From positions 1 through 37,091 of the forward strand of contig LLYT01000017.1 of NCBI GenBank assembly GCA_002049545.1: 37,091 bases of DNA. The letters are read 5' to 3'. Each line of letters begins with the position of its first letter. The first letter of the stretch is position 1. A program made the position numbers and the translations under genes. This document shows, piece by piece, positions 16,201 through 24,694 of this stretch. The notes beneath the pieces were generated by a model. It searched no databases. It was given only the letters and a program-made list of their open reading frames with translations, and was not told where the DNA came from. Source of the DNA: Deltaproteobacteria bacterium tcs-42 (GTDB lineage: Bacteria > Desulfobacterota > Desulfuromonadia > Desulfuromonadales > Geopsychrobacteraceae).

Positions 16201-17076
16201 ATGATCAAGAGTATGACCGGTTATGGTCGTGGGCAAGCCAAGGTTGATGGCTTGTCATTTTCTGTTGAGATTAAAGCGGTTAACCACCGTTATTGCGATA
16301 TTAATATTAAATCGCCTCGCTTATTAGCCCCATTGGAAAGCGAAATTAAAAAGCAGGTATCATCTGTCCTGCGACGTGGGAAGATTGATCTATATATCAG
16401 TCAGGACCATACCGCTCAGTTAGTCAACAAACCGACTATTGACAAGCAGCTTGCCAAGGCCTATCTGGAAGCCTTTAGTGAACTGAAAGAGATCAGTGGC
16501 CTGTCGGGTGAGATCAGTTTGGAGTTTCTTGCCGCACAGAAGGATGTACTGGTACTCAACGATGTTGAGTTTGCTCGTGATGATCTATGGAATTGTCTTT
16601 CCAGGGCAATCGTTGAGGCCTTGAACTCAATTCAGGAAATGCGGCAGAATGAGGGTGCTGCGACACAGGTTGATATGGAAAGCAGATTGGCTTTATTGTC
16701 TCAATCAATCGTTCTGATCGAACAATCGGCCGCACTGGTTCCTGTCGAATGGCAACAGAAGTTGCAGGAAAGACTGTCGCGGTTGCAGGAAAATGGCGGC
16801 GATCCGCAGCGCGTTGCTCAGGAAATCGCTATTTTTGCTGACCGCTGTGATATCAGCGAAGAAATTACCCGCATTAATAGTCATCTTGAGCAATTTCGCG
16901 ATCTGTTACAGCAGCAGGAGCCGGTTGGGCGGCAACTTGATTTTCTGGTTCAAGAATTGAACCGTGAAGCCAACACCATGGGCTCAAAATCCAATGACGC
17001 AACGTTGACTCGTCATGTCGTGACACTCAAGGCGGAATTGGAAAAAATCCGTGAGCAGGTACAGAATATTGAGTAA
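16201..17076 (+). CDS. yicC: YicC-family endoribonuclease
   Basis: A 291-residue member of the YicC/YloC family, homo-oligomeric endoribonucleases implicated in mRNA and small-RNA decay. Recognised from the N-terminus M-I-K-S-M-T-G-Y-G-R-G, the block V-E-I-K-A-V-N-H-R-Y-C-D-I-N-I-K (about 23–38), and the DUF1732 C-terminus with D-I-S-E-E-I-T-R-I-N-S-H-L-E-Q-F and G-R-Q-L-D-F-L-V-Q-E-L-N-R-E-A-N-T-M-G-S-K. AGGAG precedes the ATG. Its usual neighbour gmk follows with overlapping ends. Confidence 0.95.
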   Translation: MIKSMTGYGRGQAKVDGLSFSVEIKAVNHRYCDINIKSPRLLAPLESEIKKQVSSVLRRGKIDLYISQDHTAQLVNKPTIDKQLAKAYLEAFSELKEISGLSGEISLEFLAAQKDVLVLNDVEFARDDLWNCLSRAIVEALNSIQEMRQNEGAATQVDMESRLALLSQSIVLIEQSAALVPVEWQQKLQERLSRLQENGGDPQRVAQEIAIFADRCDISEEITRINSHLEQFRDLLQQQEPVGRQLDFLVQELNREANTMGSKSNDATLTRHVVTLKAELEKIREQVQNIE

Positions 17077-17698
17077 TAACAACCTCAGAGAAGGTATATT
17101 GTTTGTCGTGTCTGCGCCATCCGGGGCGGGAAAATCTTCCCTTTGTCGAGAATTAATTGACAGCTTGCCCAATTTACGTCAATCTATATCGTTTGCTACC
17201 AGAAATAAGCGCGAGGGTGAGCAGGATGGGGTTGATTACCATTTTATCCGTCCCGAAGCTTTTCAAAGCATGATAGAGCAGCAGCAGTTGGCCGAATGGG
17301 CTGAAGTTCACGGCAATCTGTACGGAACATCGCTGAACACCTTGACTGATGCCGCTGACGCTGGGATTGACTTGCTTCTGGATATCGATTGTCAGGGGGC
17401 GGCACAGCTTATAAATAATCATCAGCAGGGGGTGTTTGTTTTTATTTTGCCACCTGACTATGCTGAGCTGGAAAAACGACTTCGTGAGCGTGGAACGGAT
17501 AGTGAAGATGTGATTCAGCGACGTATGAAGAATGCAGCGCAGGAAATCTCTCAAGCACATTGGTACGATTATCTGGTTGTGAATGATAATTTCGAGTCTG
17601 CCAGGGAGAGTCTGGTCGCCATTATAACTGCAGAGCGTTGTCGAGGTCGTCGTACGATGCATCTGCTGGAGAAATTTAACGCAAAGGGAGAAATATAA
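17069..17698 (+). CDS. gmk: Guanylate kinase
   Basis: Phosphorylates GMP to GDP. Seen: P-loop S-A-P-S-G-A-G-K-S-S-L, the GMP-binding R-x-x-R-E-G-E-Q-D-G-V-D-Y-H-F region, and D-I-D-C-Q-G-A-A-Q-L. The TTG at 17069 gives 209 residues, the family size, and overlaps the yicC stop region; a GTG at 17051 in the same frame would add six residues and cannot be excluded. The rpoZ start follows immediately after the stop codon. Coupling with rpoZ and the Rel-family gene places GTP/GDP supply beside alarmone synthesis. Confidence 0.94.
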   Translation: MSNNNLREGILFVVSAPSGAGKSSLCRELIDSLPNLRQSISFATRNKREGEQDGVDYHFIRPEAFQSMIEQQQLAEWAEVHGNLYGTSLNTLTDAADAGIDLLLDIDCQGAAQLINNHQQGVFVFILPPDYAELEKRLRERGTDSEDVIQRRMKNAAQEISQAHWYDYLVVNDNFESARESLVAIITAERCRGRRTMHLLEKFNAKGEI

Positions 17699-17905
17699 AT
17701 GGCACGTGTCACCGTAGAAGATTGTCTTGATGTCATTCCAAACCGTTTTTTGTTGGCCATGGTTGCGGCGAAGCGATCAAAGCAATTATATAAAGGGGCG
17801 GAACCACTGATTGAAAATAAATCGGGGAACAAGAAAGTTGTTGTCGCCTTGCGTGAAATTGCTGCAAGTCGAGTTGAATTTGAAGTTCCGACAAAAAAAC
17901 GTTAA
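17699..17905 (+). CDS. rpoZ: RNA polymerase omega subunit
   Basis: A 68-residue omega subunit: [11 protein letters not shown] at the N-terminus, [16 protein letters not shown] (about 15–30), and [12 protein letters not shown] (about 45–56). Omega helps fold beta' and, in many Proteobacteria, contributes to the ppGpp site on RNA polymerase, which fits the Rel homologue that follows. It starts directly after the gmk stop with AAGGGAG as ribosome site. Confidence 0.96.
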   Translation: MARVTVEDCLDVIPNRFLLAMVAAKRSKQLYKGAEPLIENKSGNKKVVVALREIAASRVEFEVPTKKR

Positions 17906-17917
17906 TCACTTTCATCC

Positions 17918-17951
17918 TTCCCCTCCTGTGCGGCAGGGGGAGGTGTTTTTT
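17918..17951 (+). terminator. Possible attenuating terminator between rpoZ and rel
   Basis: A C/T-rich left arm (17918–17929) can pair with the G-rich right arm (17933–17944) with one mismatch and wobble pairs, followed by GT and six T. If real, it reduces read-through from gmk–rpoZ into the Rel gene. Confidence 0.5.
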
Positions 17952-18004
17952 CAGGTAATACATTTCAGATCGTTGAGTCGGATACTTGGGTTCCGGACGC
18001 GTCT

Positions 18005-20161
18005 ATGTTTACAGTAGAAAATATCATTGAACAATTACACGATTATTACCCGGAGGCAGACCAGGATCTTCTGATCCGCGCTTTTGAGTTTTGTACTCGC
18101 GCCCACAATGGTCAGAAAATGGCTGATGGACGCGATTATCTTCAACATTCCCTCGAAATTGCATCCATCCTTGTTCGTTTAAAAGTTGATGAGACAACTC
18201 TGGTTGTCGGTGTTCTGCATAATTCTTTGTTGTCTGGTCTGATCACCAGAGAGGATCTGGCGGATGAGTTTGGTCAGGAAATCCTCGGTTTGATTGAAAT
18301 CGGCAACAAGATCAGCCATATCCCCTATCGTCAAAGTAATCAGCAGCAAGTCGAGAGTTTTCGTAAAATGTTCGTTGCTATGGCTCGCGATCTGCGGGTG
18401 ATCCTGGTCTATCTGGCTGTTCGGTTGAGCAATATGCGAAGCATTGGTTGCCGCAAAGAACTCGAGCAGGTTGCCTGTTCGCGAGAAACCCTCGAAATAT
18501 ATGCCCCTCTTGCTAATCGGCTGGGTATCAGTTGGCTTAAAGGGGAACTGGAAGATTTGGCTCTGCAGGTTTTGGAGCCGGAAAAATACGCAGCTTTGGC
18601 TCGACGGATTACCGCACATAAGGAGGAACGTGGTGAATACGTAGCTACGGTTCGTGAAGAAATCTGTAAATTGCTGGAAGTCAATGGGCTGCATGGAGAT
18701 GTCACTGGCCGATTCAAACATTTTTATTCTGTTTACCGCAAAATGGAACGAACTGGTGTTGATCTCGATCAGATTTATGATTTGACCGCTTTTCGGATTC
18801 TCGTTGATTCGGTGCGGGAGTGTTATGAAGTTCTGGGCCTGGTGCACGCAAGATGGAAACCGATACCCGGTCGTTTTAAAGATTATATCGCCATGCCGAA
18901 AAGTAATATGTACCAATCTTTACATACAGCGGTGATTGGCCCTTATGCCGAGCGGATGGAGGTGCAGATCAGAACCCGTGAAATGCATCGGATTGCCGAA
19001 GAAGGTGTCGCTGCACACTGGAAATATAAAGAAGGTGGGGCCGTTTCTGTCACGGGTCGGGATGATCAGCGCTTCAACTGGTTGCGACAGGTGTTGGAGT
19101 GGCAACGTGATGTCAGCACCGAATGGAGTGCATCGGATACCTCTTTTATCGATCTCTTTCCCGAAGAGGTTTACGTTTTTACCCCCAACGGGGATGTCAA
19201 GGAGTTACCGAAAGGTTCGTGCCCGGTCGATTTTGCTTATGCGATCCATACCGATGTTGGCAGGCAATGTGTCGGCGCACGAATTAACGGCAAGCTCTGT
19301 CCCATCAAAACTCAGCTTAAAAATGGTGATATTGTTGAAGTACGGACCTCGGCACATCAGACCCCAAGCAAGGATTGGCTCTCTTTTGTAAAAACATCCA
19401 AGGCGCGAAATAAAATTCGCCACTGGGTCAAAGCGGAACAACGTGAAAAAAGTATCGAAATTGGGCGTGAGTTGCTCGAGAAAGAACTGCGTAAGCATCA
19501 GTACAGCTTGAAAAGGGCTATGTCTCTGGAAAGTTTTTCTCAAACGGTCATTGAGCTCGGTTTCAAATCGACAGAGGATGTCTTTGCCGCAATTGGCTAT
19601 GGCAAGCTCTCCGCCGGTCAGATTATTTCCCACGCCATTCCAAAAGAGGAGCAGAAACGGCAACCGGATAAGTCTGGCCCCTTGGGAAAGGTCCTTGATA
19701 AGTTTTCACGTCGCAAACCGCAAAGTGCTATTTTGATCGGTGGTATCGATAATGTGATGGTCCGTTTTGCCAACTGTTGCAACCCGCTTCCCGGAGAGCC
19801 GGTGACCGGATTTATTACTCGAGGGCGGGGTTTGACAGTTCATGCAAAAAATTGTTCCCAGGTTCTTGCCAGTGAGCCGGAGCGCAGGATTGATGTTGAA
19901 TGGGATATGCAGCGCCAGACAACAAGGCCGGTTAAAGTTCAGGTAACCTGTTCTGATCAAAAGGGAATGTTAGTCGGTATTTCCGGTGCTATTGCTGAAG
20001 CTGATGCCAATATTGTCAGCGCCAGCGTTTATGCGCGCGGTGATAGGAAGGGGACAAACCTGTTTGAGGTTGATGTTGAGAATCTTGAGCACCTTAATCG
20101 TGTGATTCGTGAGATCAAGAAAGTCAAAGGGGTAATTCGGGTTGAGCGGATCCAGAATTGA
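18005..20161 (+). CDS. Long RelA/SpoT homologue, synthetase intact, hydrolase degenerate
   Basis: A 718-residue RSH protein. HD hydrolase region (about 25–160): His48 and His72 are present, but the H-D of the HD motif is H72-N73, the following E-D-T is lost, and K-L-A-D-R-L-H-N-M-R reads Y-L-A-V-R-L-S-N-M-R (Asp to Val139, His to Ser142). The metal site is therefore broken and ppGpp hydrolysis unlikely. Synthetase domain (about 225–350): Y-D-L-T-A-F-R, G-R-F-K-D-Y-I-A-M-P-K-S-N-M-Y-Q-S-L-H-T and M-E-V-Q-I-R-T are intact; the loop is of the R-x-K-D kind (290–293). TGS (about 378–440), zinc-finger-type C-C region (N-C-C-N-P-L-P-G) and ACT (about 645–718) follow. It fits a (p)ppGpp synthase controlled by ribosomes. 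Confidence 0.95.
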   Translation: MFTVENIIEQLHDYYPEADQDLLIRAFEFCTRAHNGQKMADGRDYLQHSLEIASILVRLKVDETTLVVGVLHNSLLSGLITREDLADEFGQEILGLIEIGNKISHIPYRQSNQQQVESFRKMFVAMARDLRVILVYLAVRLSNMRSIGCRKELEQVACSRETLEIYAPLANRLGISWLKGELEDLALQVLEPEKYAALARRITAHKEERGEYVATVREEICKLLEVNGLHGDVTGRFKHFYSVYRKMERTGVDLDQIYDLTAFRILVDSVRECYEVLGLVHARWKPIPGRFKDYIAMPKSNMYQSLHTAVIGPYAERMEVQIRTREMHRIAEEGVAAHWKYKEGGAVSVTGRDDQRFNWLRQVLEWQRDVSTEWSASDTSFIDLFPEEVYVFTPNGDVKELPKGSCPVDFAYAIHTDVGRQCVGARINGKLCPIKTQLKNGDIVEVRTSAHQTPSKDWLSFVKTSKARNKIRHWVKAEQREKSIEIGRELLEKELRKHQYSLKRAMSLESFSQTVIELGFKSTEDVFAAIGYGKLSAGQIISHAIPKEEQKRQPDKSGPLGKVLDKFSRRKPQSAILIGGIDNVMVRFANCCNPLPGEPVTGFITRGRGLTVHAKNCSQVLASEPERRIDVEWDMQRQTTRPVKVQVTCSDQKGMLVGISGAIAEADANIVSASVYARGDRKGTNLFEVDVENLEHLNRVIREIKKVKGVIRVERIQN

Positions 20162-20215
20162 CGCAGTTATATGAGCCGATTCGATGAACTATTCGTCGGA
20201 GAAGGAGAAATGTCC

Positions 20216-20599
20216 ATGGCAGTGAAGAAAATAGAGTCAGATAAGGCGCCAGTAGCGATTGGTCCCTATTCTCAGGCGATAAAAGCGGGAGATTTTCTTT
20301 ATTGTTCGGGCCAGATTCCGTTGGTTCCGGGAACTGACGCGTTGGTTGCCGGTGGTGTTGAAGAACAGACAAAACAGTCTTTGCGGAATTTACAGTCTGT
20401 CCTTGGTGCTGCCGGGACCGATTTCAGTTCTGTGGTTAAAACGACAATCTATTTGATTGACTTGGCCGATTTCACAGTCGTCAATGAAATTTACGCAGGT
20501 TATTGTGGTGAAGTTGCTCCGGCGAGAGCCACGGTTCAGGTTGCCGCTTTACCAAAGGGGGCATTGGTTGAAATGGATGCTGTCGCTTATCTGGGGTGA
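20216..20599 (+). CDS. ridA: RidA family enamine/imine deaminase
   Basis: A 127-residue RidA (YjgF/YER057c/UK114) protein that hydrolyses reactive 2-aminoacrylate-type enamines made by PLP enzymes. Signatures: A-I-G-P-Y-S-Q-A-I-K, Y-C-S-G-Q-I-P-L-V-P, E-Q-T-K-Q-S-L-R-N-L, the catalytic Arg in P-A-R-A-T-V-Q-V-A-A-L-P-K-G-A-L-V-E-M-D. The ATG at 20216 is chosen with AAGGAG eight bases upstream; an ATG two codons earlier is also possible. It follows the Rel gene and ends in a terminator. Confidence 0.95.
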   Translation: MAVKKIESDKAPVAIGPYSQAIKAGDFLYCSGQIPLVPGTDALVAGGVEEQTKQSLRNLQSVLGAAGTDFSSVVKTTIYLIDLADFTVVNEIYAGYCGEVAPARATVQVAALPKGALVEMDAVAYLG

Positions 20600-20620
20600 T
20601 TTTTGGAAAACACGACGAGA

Positions 20621-20653
20621 AAAAAGGATGGTCACATTATGGCCATCCTTTTT
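20621..20653. terminator. Terminator between convergent ridA and rpmB
   Basis: AAAAAGGATGGTC (20621–20633) pairs with GGCCATCCTTTTT (20641–20653) with one G·T pair and a seven-base loop. The A-run on one side and T-run on the other let it serve both convergent genes. Confidence 0.88.
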
Positions 20654-20679
20654 AGTTTGAAACCTGTATAGGATTTAAC

Positions 20680-20871
20680 TTAAACGACTTTTTGTACCTT
20701 GTTGGAACGGATACAGCGGGTACAGACTTTTATTGTCTTGACTGAGCCGTTTTGAATGGCACGAATTTTTTGTAGGTTGGGACTCCACACAGTACGGGTT
20801 TTATTGTGTGCGTGGCTGACATTGTTTCCGGTTACGGGTTTCTTACCGCAGATTTCACATTGCTTAGACAT
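20680..20871 (-). CDS. rpmB: 50S ribosomal protein L28
   Basis: A 63-residue bL28. Zinc-binding type: C-E-I-C near the N-terminus (Cys5, Cys8) and C-T-R-C near residues 50–53. Also the L28 signature [20 protein letters not shown] strong AGGAGG ribosome site lies upstream. The Cys-containing (C+) form contrasts with zinc-free paralogues made by some bacteria under zinc starvation. Confidence 0.97.
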   Translation of the reverse strand: MSKQCEICGKKPVTGNNVSHAHNKTRTVWSPNLQKIRAIQNGSVKTIKVCTRCIRSNKVQKVV

Positions 20872-20938
20872 CTCGTCATTCCTCCTGAAAGTTTCGAACG
20901 CGCATTACTAGCATATATTGTTCGTCGATGCAAATATT

Positions 20939-21400
20939 TTAAGTATTTTTGGCCGGCAAATTGTCATCACCGAAGACCTTCAGCCCGTTATTGTTCAGTA
21001 AAGCCGTGGTTATGCCAACTCCTTCAATCAGATTCTCATTTAAATAAACTTTTTGTGATCCACAAGATGGGCTGCGTTGCTGTAGAATCGCAAGTTTGCA
21101 GTCGGCCAGCTTGGCAACTTTAAGACATTCTTCAGCACCATGAAGAAAAATATCGGTCACATTTTGCCCATTTTCATCGATAAGTCCCCCTTTACCAGCA
21201 AGGGTCGCTTCTCCATCACCCAGGCTGAACCAGCATTTGGGGCGTGGTGTTGCCAGTCCGGCTAATTGCTCCGGGCAAACCGGAATCGGTGTGAATTGAT
21301 GGAATTTGATGTAGTCAACGACTGCTTGAGAGTAGTTGTCGGAACCATCATAACGTGTTTTTAGGCCGAGGAGGCAGCTGCTGACAAGTATGGGGCGCAT
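20939..21400 (-). CDS. DUF523 / TudS-like iron–sulfur protein
   Basis: A 153-residue DUF523 protein. Three conserved Cys are visible in the expected motifs: S-S-C-L-L-G (Cys9), V-C-P-E-Q (Cys42) and S-P-S-C-G-S (about Cys110), which in characterised relatives hold a [4Fe-4S] cluster. The thiouracil desulfurase TudS belongs to this family and removes sulfur from thiolated uracil; whether this protein has that substrate is inference. It lies eight bases downstream of purN on the same strand. Confidence 0.88.
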   Translation of the reverse strand: MRPILVSSCLLGLKTRYDGSDNYSQAVVDYIKFHQFTPIPVCPEQLAGLATPRPKCWFSLGDGEATLAGKGGLIDENGQNVTDIFLHGAEECLKVAKLADCKLAILQQRSPSCGSQKVYLNENLIEGVGITTALLNNNGLKVFGDDNLPAKNT

Positions 21401-21408
21401 GGGATTGA

Positions 21409-22077
21409 CTATATTTCTGCAATGGGGGGATTGATCAGAACCGAATCAATTGCCTTATGACCATGAATCTGCACTTTTCGACCATCAATGATAACCCGCT
21501 CTTCGGCGAACCACTGGATGACTTGTGGGTAAATTTTATGTTCCTGTTCGAGGATCCGCGCTGCAAGGGTGCTTTCTGAATCTTCTGCAAAGATTGGGAC
21601 GACCGCCTGGGCAATAATTGGGCCGGTGTCGACACCACCATCGACCAGATGAACCGTGCAGCCAGAGAACTTTGCACCGTATTCGATAGCTTTCAACTGC
21701 ACATGGAGTCCAGGAAAAGCTGGTAATAGCGCGGGGTGGATATTGATGATCCGTTGCGGAAACGCCTGCAGGAAAATCGCAGAGATGAGGCGCATGAATC
21801 CGGCCAAAACCACCAATTCTGTTCCAACGTCCTGCAGTTTCGCAACGACCGCCTGATCAAATTCTTCGCGGCTGGCAAACTTTCGGTGGTTGATACAAAT
21901 GGCGTCGATTCCGGCATGCTTTGCTCGTTCAAGAGCCCCGGCAGCAGGATTGTTGCTGATAACGAGTACAATTTCAGCGTCAAGTTGTCCCTGCTGGCAC
22001 TGGTCAATAATTGACTGCAGGTTTGAGCCGCTGCCGGAAGCCAGAACTGCCAATTTTATTTTTTTTTGCAAACCCAT
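21409..22077 (-). CDS. purN: Phosphoribosylglycinamide formyltransferase (GART)
   Basis: A 222-residue folate-dependent GAR transformylase of purine synthesis. Signatures: L-A-V-L-A-S-G-S-G-S-N-L-Q-S-I-I-D at the N-terminus, the catalytic I-N-I-H-P-A-L-L-P-A-F-P-G (Asn and His) and H-L-V-D-G-G-V-D-T-G-P-I-I-A-Q with the catalytic Asp. The ATG at 22077 gives the normal length and sits 31 bases after purM; an upstream in-frame start would overlap purM. Confidence 0.95.
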   Translation of the reverse strand: MGLQKKIKLAVLASGSGSNLQSIIDQCQQGQLDAEIVLVISNNPAAGALERAKHAGIDAICINHRKFASREEFDQAVVAKLQDVGTELVVLAGFMRLISAIFLQAFPQRIINIHPALLPAFPGLHVQLKAIEYGAKFSGCTVHLVDGGVDTGPIIAQAVVPIFAEDSESTLAARILEQEHKIYPQVIQWFAEERVIIDGRKVQIHGHKAIDSVLINPPIAEI

Positions 22078-22108
22078 GTTTTTTCCCGTTGGAACTGCTT
22101 CGCTTCGG

Positions 22109-23152
22109 TTAAACAAGCTCGACTGAAGGGGTCTTAGCCGGGGCGATTTTACCAATGAGAAAAGCTTTCTCTTTAAGTCCGGTCAGGCGACCAAGAATAT
22201 CGTCGACTTCATCGGGTGAAACCACCAGAACCATGCCGATTCCGTAGTTGAAAGTTCGACACATTTCATCTTCCGGAATATTGCCACCTTGCCGTAACAT
22301 TTCAAAGATAGCCGGTTTATCCCAGCTATTTCGGTTGATGACGGCCTTACAGTGGGTTGGCAGGATGCGGGGGATATTTTCCAGAAGTCCACCACCAGTG
22401 ATGTGGGCGATACCCTTGATATCAAAATCACGTATCAAGTTGAGAATGGTTTTGACGTAGATTCGGGTCGGGGTCAGCAGTTCTTCCCCCAGGGTTTTAT
22501 CTAAAGCATCAGGTTGAGAGGCCAGATCGAGTTGCAAGGTCTCCAGGCAGATTTTTCGTGCCAGGGAGAAGCCGTTGGAGTGTAGCCCGCTTGAGGCGAT
22601 TCCGATAATCAGATCATTCTTGGTGATGGTGGAGCCATCGATGATTTTGTTGTTATCCACGACGCCGACAGAAAATCCTGCGAGATCATATTCGCCGCCG
22701 CTATACATGCCGGGCATTTCGGCGGTTTCTCCACCAAGGAGCGCGCAGTTCGCCTGTTTACAACCTTCGGCAATCCCTTTAACAACGTCGACCGCTTGTT
22801 CCGGAGATAATTTTGCGGTGGCCAGATAATCAAGGAAAAACAGTGGTTCAGCCCCCTGGACGATAATATCATTGACACACATGGCAACCAGATCAATTCC
22901 AACGGTGTCGTGCTTATCGAGTAGAAAGGCGAGTTTCAGTTTTGTCCCAACGCCATCTGTCGCAGCCACCAGAGTCGGACGTTGATACTTGCTACTATTG
23001 AGTGAGAAAAGACCGCCAAATCCGCCGATATCGGTGAGAACTTCCGGACGTGAAGTCTTCTTGACCAATGGTTTAATCAGGTCGACAAAGCGATTTCCAG
23101 CGTCTATATCGACACCAGCATCTTTATAAGTGATTGGTTTTTTATCGTTCAA
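22109..23152 (-). CDS. purM: Phosphoribosylformylglycinamidine cyclo-ligase (AIR synthetase)
   Basis: A 347-residue ATP-dependent cyclo-ligase making 5-aminoimidazole ribonucleotide. Signatures: [51 protein letters not shown] and G-L-H-S-N-G. The start is taken as TTG at 23152: AAGGAG lies six bases upstream and the length then equals the family norm, whereas the ATG at 23269 would add 39 residues of unrelated sequence. Transcribed with purN. Confidence 0.95.
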   Translation of the reverse strand: MNDKKPITYKDAGVDIDAGNRFVDLIKPLVKKTSRPEVLTDIGGFGGLFSLNSSKYQRPTLVAATDGVGTKLKLAFLLDKHDTVGIDLVAMCVNDIIVQGAEPLFFLDYLATAKLSPEQAVDVVKGIAEGCKQANCALLGGETAEMPGMYSGGEYDLAGFSVGVVDNNKIIDGSTITKNDLIIGIASSGLHSNGFSLARKICLETLQLDLASQPDALDKTLGEELLTPTRIYVKTILNLIRDFDIKGIAHITGGGLLENIPRILPTHCKAVINRNSWDKPAIFEMLRQGGNIPEDEMCRTFNYGIGMVLVVSPDEVDDILGRLTGLKEKAFLIGKIAPAKTPSVELV

Positions 23153-23369
23153 TTTTGGCTCCTTGGCCGTTAAAATGGACGGCATTAAACCATTCGAGCA
23201 GTGGGTTGTCAATGTCGGAAAGTTTGTTTTTATGCCGATCTTTAGCGTGATCGAGATGATATCTTTCACTGTATCGGATTGATGAAGTATGCTAATTTGA
23301 GCTAAATTTTTTACGGCTTGCTGAAAATGAATTCTAGCATAAAAAACAGCTTGTTGAGTATATGGATCA

Positions 23370-23840
23370 ATGGAAAAAAACTCGATTGTCAGATTGATGT
23401 CTGAGGCAGATATGGATGCCGTTCTGGCTATTGAGCAGAGCTGTTATCCGCATCCCTGGTCATGCGAGCAGTTTCACCAGGAACTCGAGAACCCCGTTGC
23501 ATCAATACTTGTGTGTCAGGTTGAAGGCCAGGTTGTCGGCTACATTTGCTACTGGTTGATTTCTGGGGAAATGGAGATTCTGAACTTGGCAACAGCACCG
23601 CAGTTTCGCCGTAGCGGTGTTGCCGGGCACTTGCTGGAACAGGCTTTCGCACGTTGCTCTATGTCTCAACTGTCAACATCCTGGCTGGAAGTACGGTCTG
23701 GAAATCGAGCTGCGCTGGCACTGTATCAACGTTATGGATTTGAACTGAGTGGAACCCGTCGGGCTTACTACCGGGATGGTGAAGACGCCCTTGTTATGGT
23801 TAAAAATTTTACTGACCAAGAATCTCAGGAGAAAATTTGA
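23370..23840 (+). CDS. rimI: Ribosomal-protein-alanine N-acetyltransferase RimI
   Basis: A 156-residue GNAT acetyltransferase of the RimI group, which acetylates the N-terminus of ribosomal protein S18. Seen: P-W-S-C-E-Q-F (about 29–35), the acetyl-CoA loop [19 protein letters not shown] (about 71–89), [19 protein letters not shown] (about 106–124) and [14 protein letters not shown]. The substrate assignment is by family. Diverges from purM across about 217 bases; its stop overlaps pyrK. Confidence 0.92.
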   Translation: MEKNSIVRLMSEADMDAVLAIEQSCYPHPWSCEQFHQELENPVASILVCQVEGQVVGYICYWLISGEMEILNLATAPQFRRSGVAGHLLEQAFARCSMSQLSTSWLEVRSGNRAALALYQRYGFELSGTRRAYYRDGEDALVMVKNFTDQESQEKI

Positions 23841-24694
23841 TGAAGAATTTCAAGACGATTATCCTGTCAAATCAGGAAATATCGCCTGGCTATTATCGGA
23901 TGAAAATACTGGCACCTGGTTATAATGAATTGGCCAGGCCGGGGCAATTTGTCATGTTTCGCGTACAACGATCATTGCCACCACTATTACGGCGACCTTT
24001 CGGGATTTTCCGAGCGGGATTTCTGCCGGCCGATTGTGAAAGTATGCCACCGAAGGAATTTATTGAGATCATTTATAAAGTTGTCGGCAGTGGCACCGAA
24101 ATCATGCAGGGATTGCACCATGGCGATCCGGTCGAATTATTAGGGCCGCTAGGGAGCGGGTTTGATCCGGGGACGCCGGAAGAAGAAAAAATACTTGTCG
24201 GTGGTGGAATAGGTTTGGCACCGCTCTATATGCTAGCCGAAAAAATGGTGGAAAAGTCGAAGGTGCGCTTGTTGATGGGGGGGCGTAGTCGCGATGATAT
24301 CATCACGGTCACAGAATTTGAGCGACTTGGAGTTGAAACTTATGTTTCAACCGAAGACGGGAGTTTGGGGGAAGAGGGGCTGGTCACCCGGGTTCTGGAG
24401 CGAAAGCTTGATAAATATCCCAAGGCGTCCGTATTTGCTTGTGGACCGATGCCGATGATTGAAGCGGTACAAAAAATCTGTCTTGAGCGTGGAACCTCCT
24501 TGCAGGTTTCCCTGGAGGCTTTGATGGCCTGCGGTGTCGGTGCCTGCCTTGGCTGCGTTGTTAAAGGGGAAGGACATACTGAGGTTGATCCCCGCTATCT
24601 TTGTACCTGCACCAGTGGACCTGTTTTTAAAGCTGAGGAACTTAATTGGAACAAAGCTGCAATTAACGGCGTAGAAAGTGGAGGCTGCAAATGA
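23840..24694 (+). CDS. pyrK: Dihydroorotate dehydrogenase electron-transfer subunit
   Basis: A 284-residue iron–sulfur flavoprotein that passes electrons from class 1B PyrD to NAD+. FAD-binding region with R-P-G-Q-F-V-M-F-R and L-R-R-P-F-G-I-F, NAD-binding G-G-G-I-G-L-A-P-L-Y and F-A-C-G-P-M-P-M, and the [2Fe-2S] Cys cluster C-G-V-G-A-C-L-G-C ... C-T-C (about 230–256). AGGAG precedes the ATG. It overlaps rimI by one base and pyrD by four (ATGA). Confidence 0.94.
   Translation: MKNFKTIILSNQEISPGYYRMKILAPGYNELARPGQFVMFRVQRSLPPLLRRPFGIFRAGFLPADCESMPPKEFIEIIYKVVGSGTEIMQGLHHGDPVELLGPLGSGFDPGTPEEEKILVGGGIGLAPLYMLAEKMVEKSKVRLLMGGRSRDDIITVTEFERLGVETYVSTEDGSLGEEGLVTRVLERKLDKYPKASVFACGPMPMIEAVQKICLERGTSLQVSLEALMACGVGACLGCVVKGEGHTEVDPRYLCTCTSGPVFKAEELNWNKAAINGVESGGCK

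Noticed and set aside
18179-18916. 245-residue antisense ORF in the Rel gene
   Set aside because: Antisense to a fully supported domain region; no family resemblance and no ribosome site.
22156-22431. Overlapping minus-strand and plus-strand ORFs inside purM and purN
   Set aside because: Shadow frames of well-supported genes with no family features.
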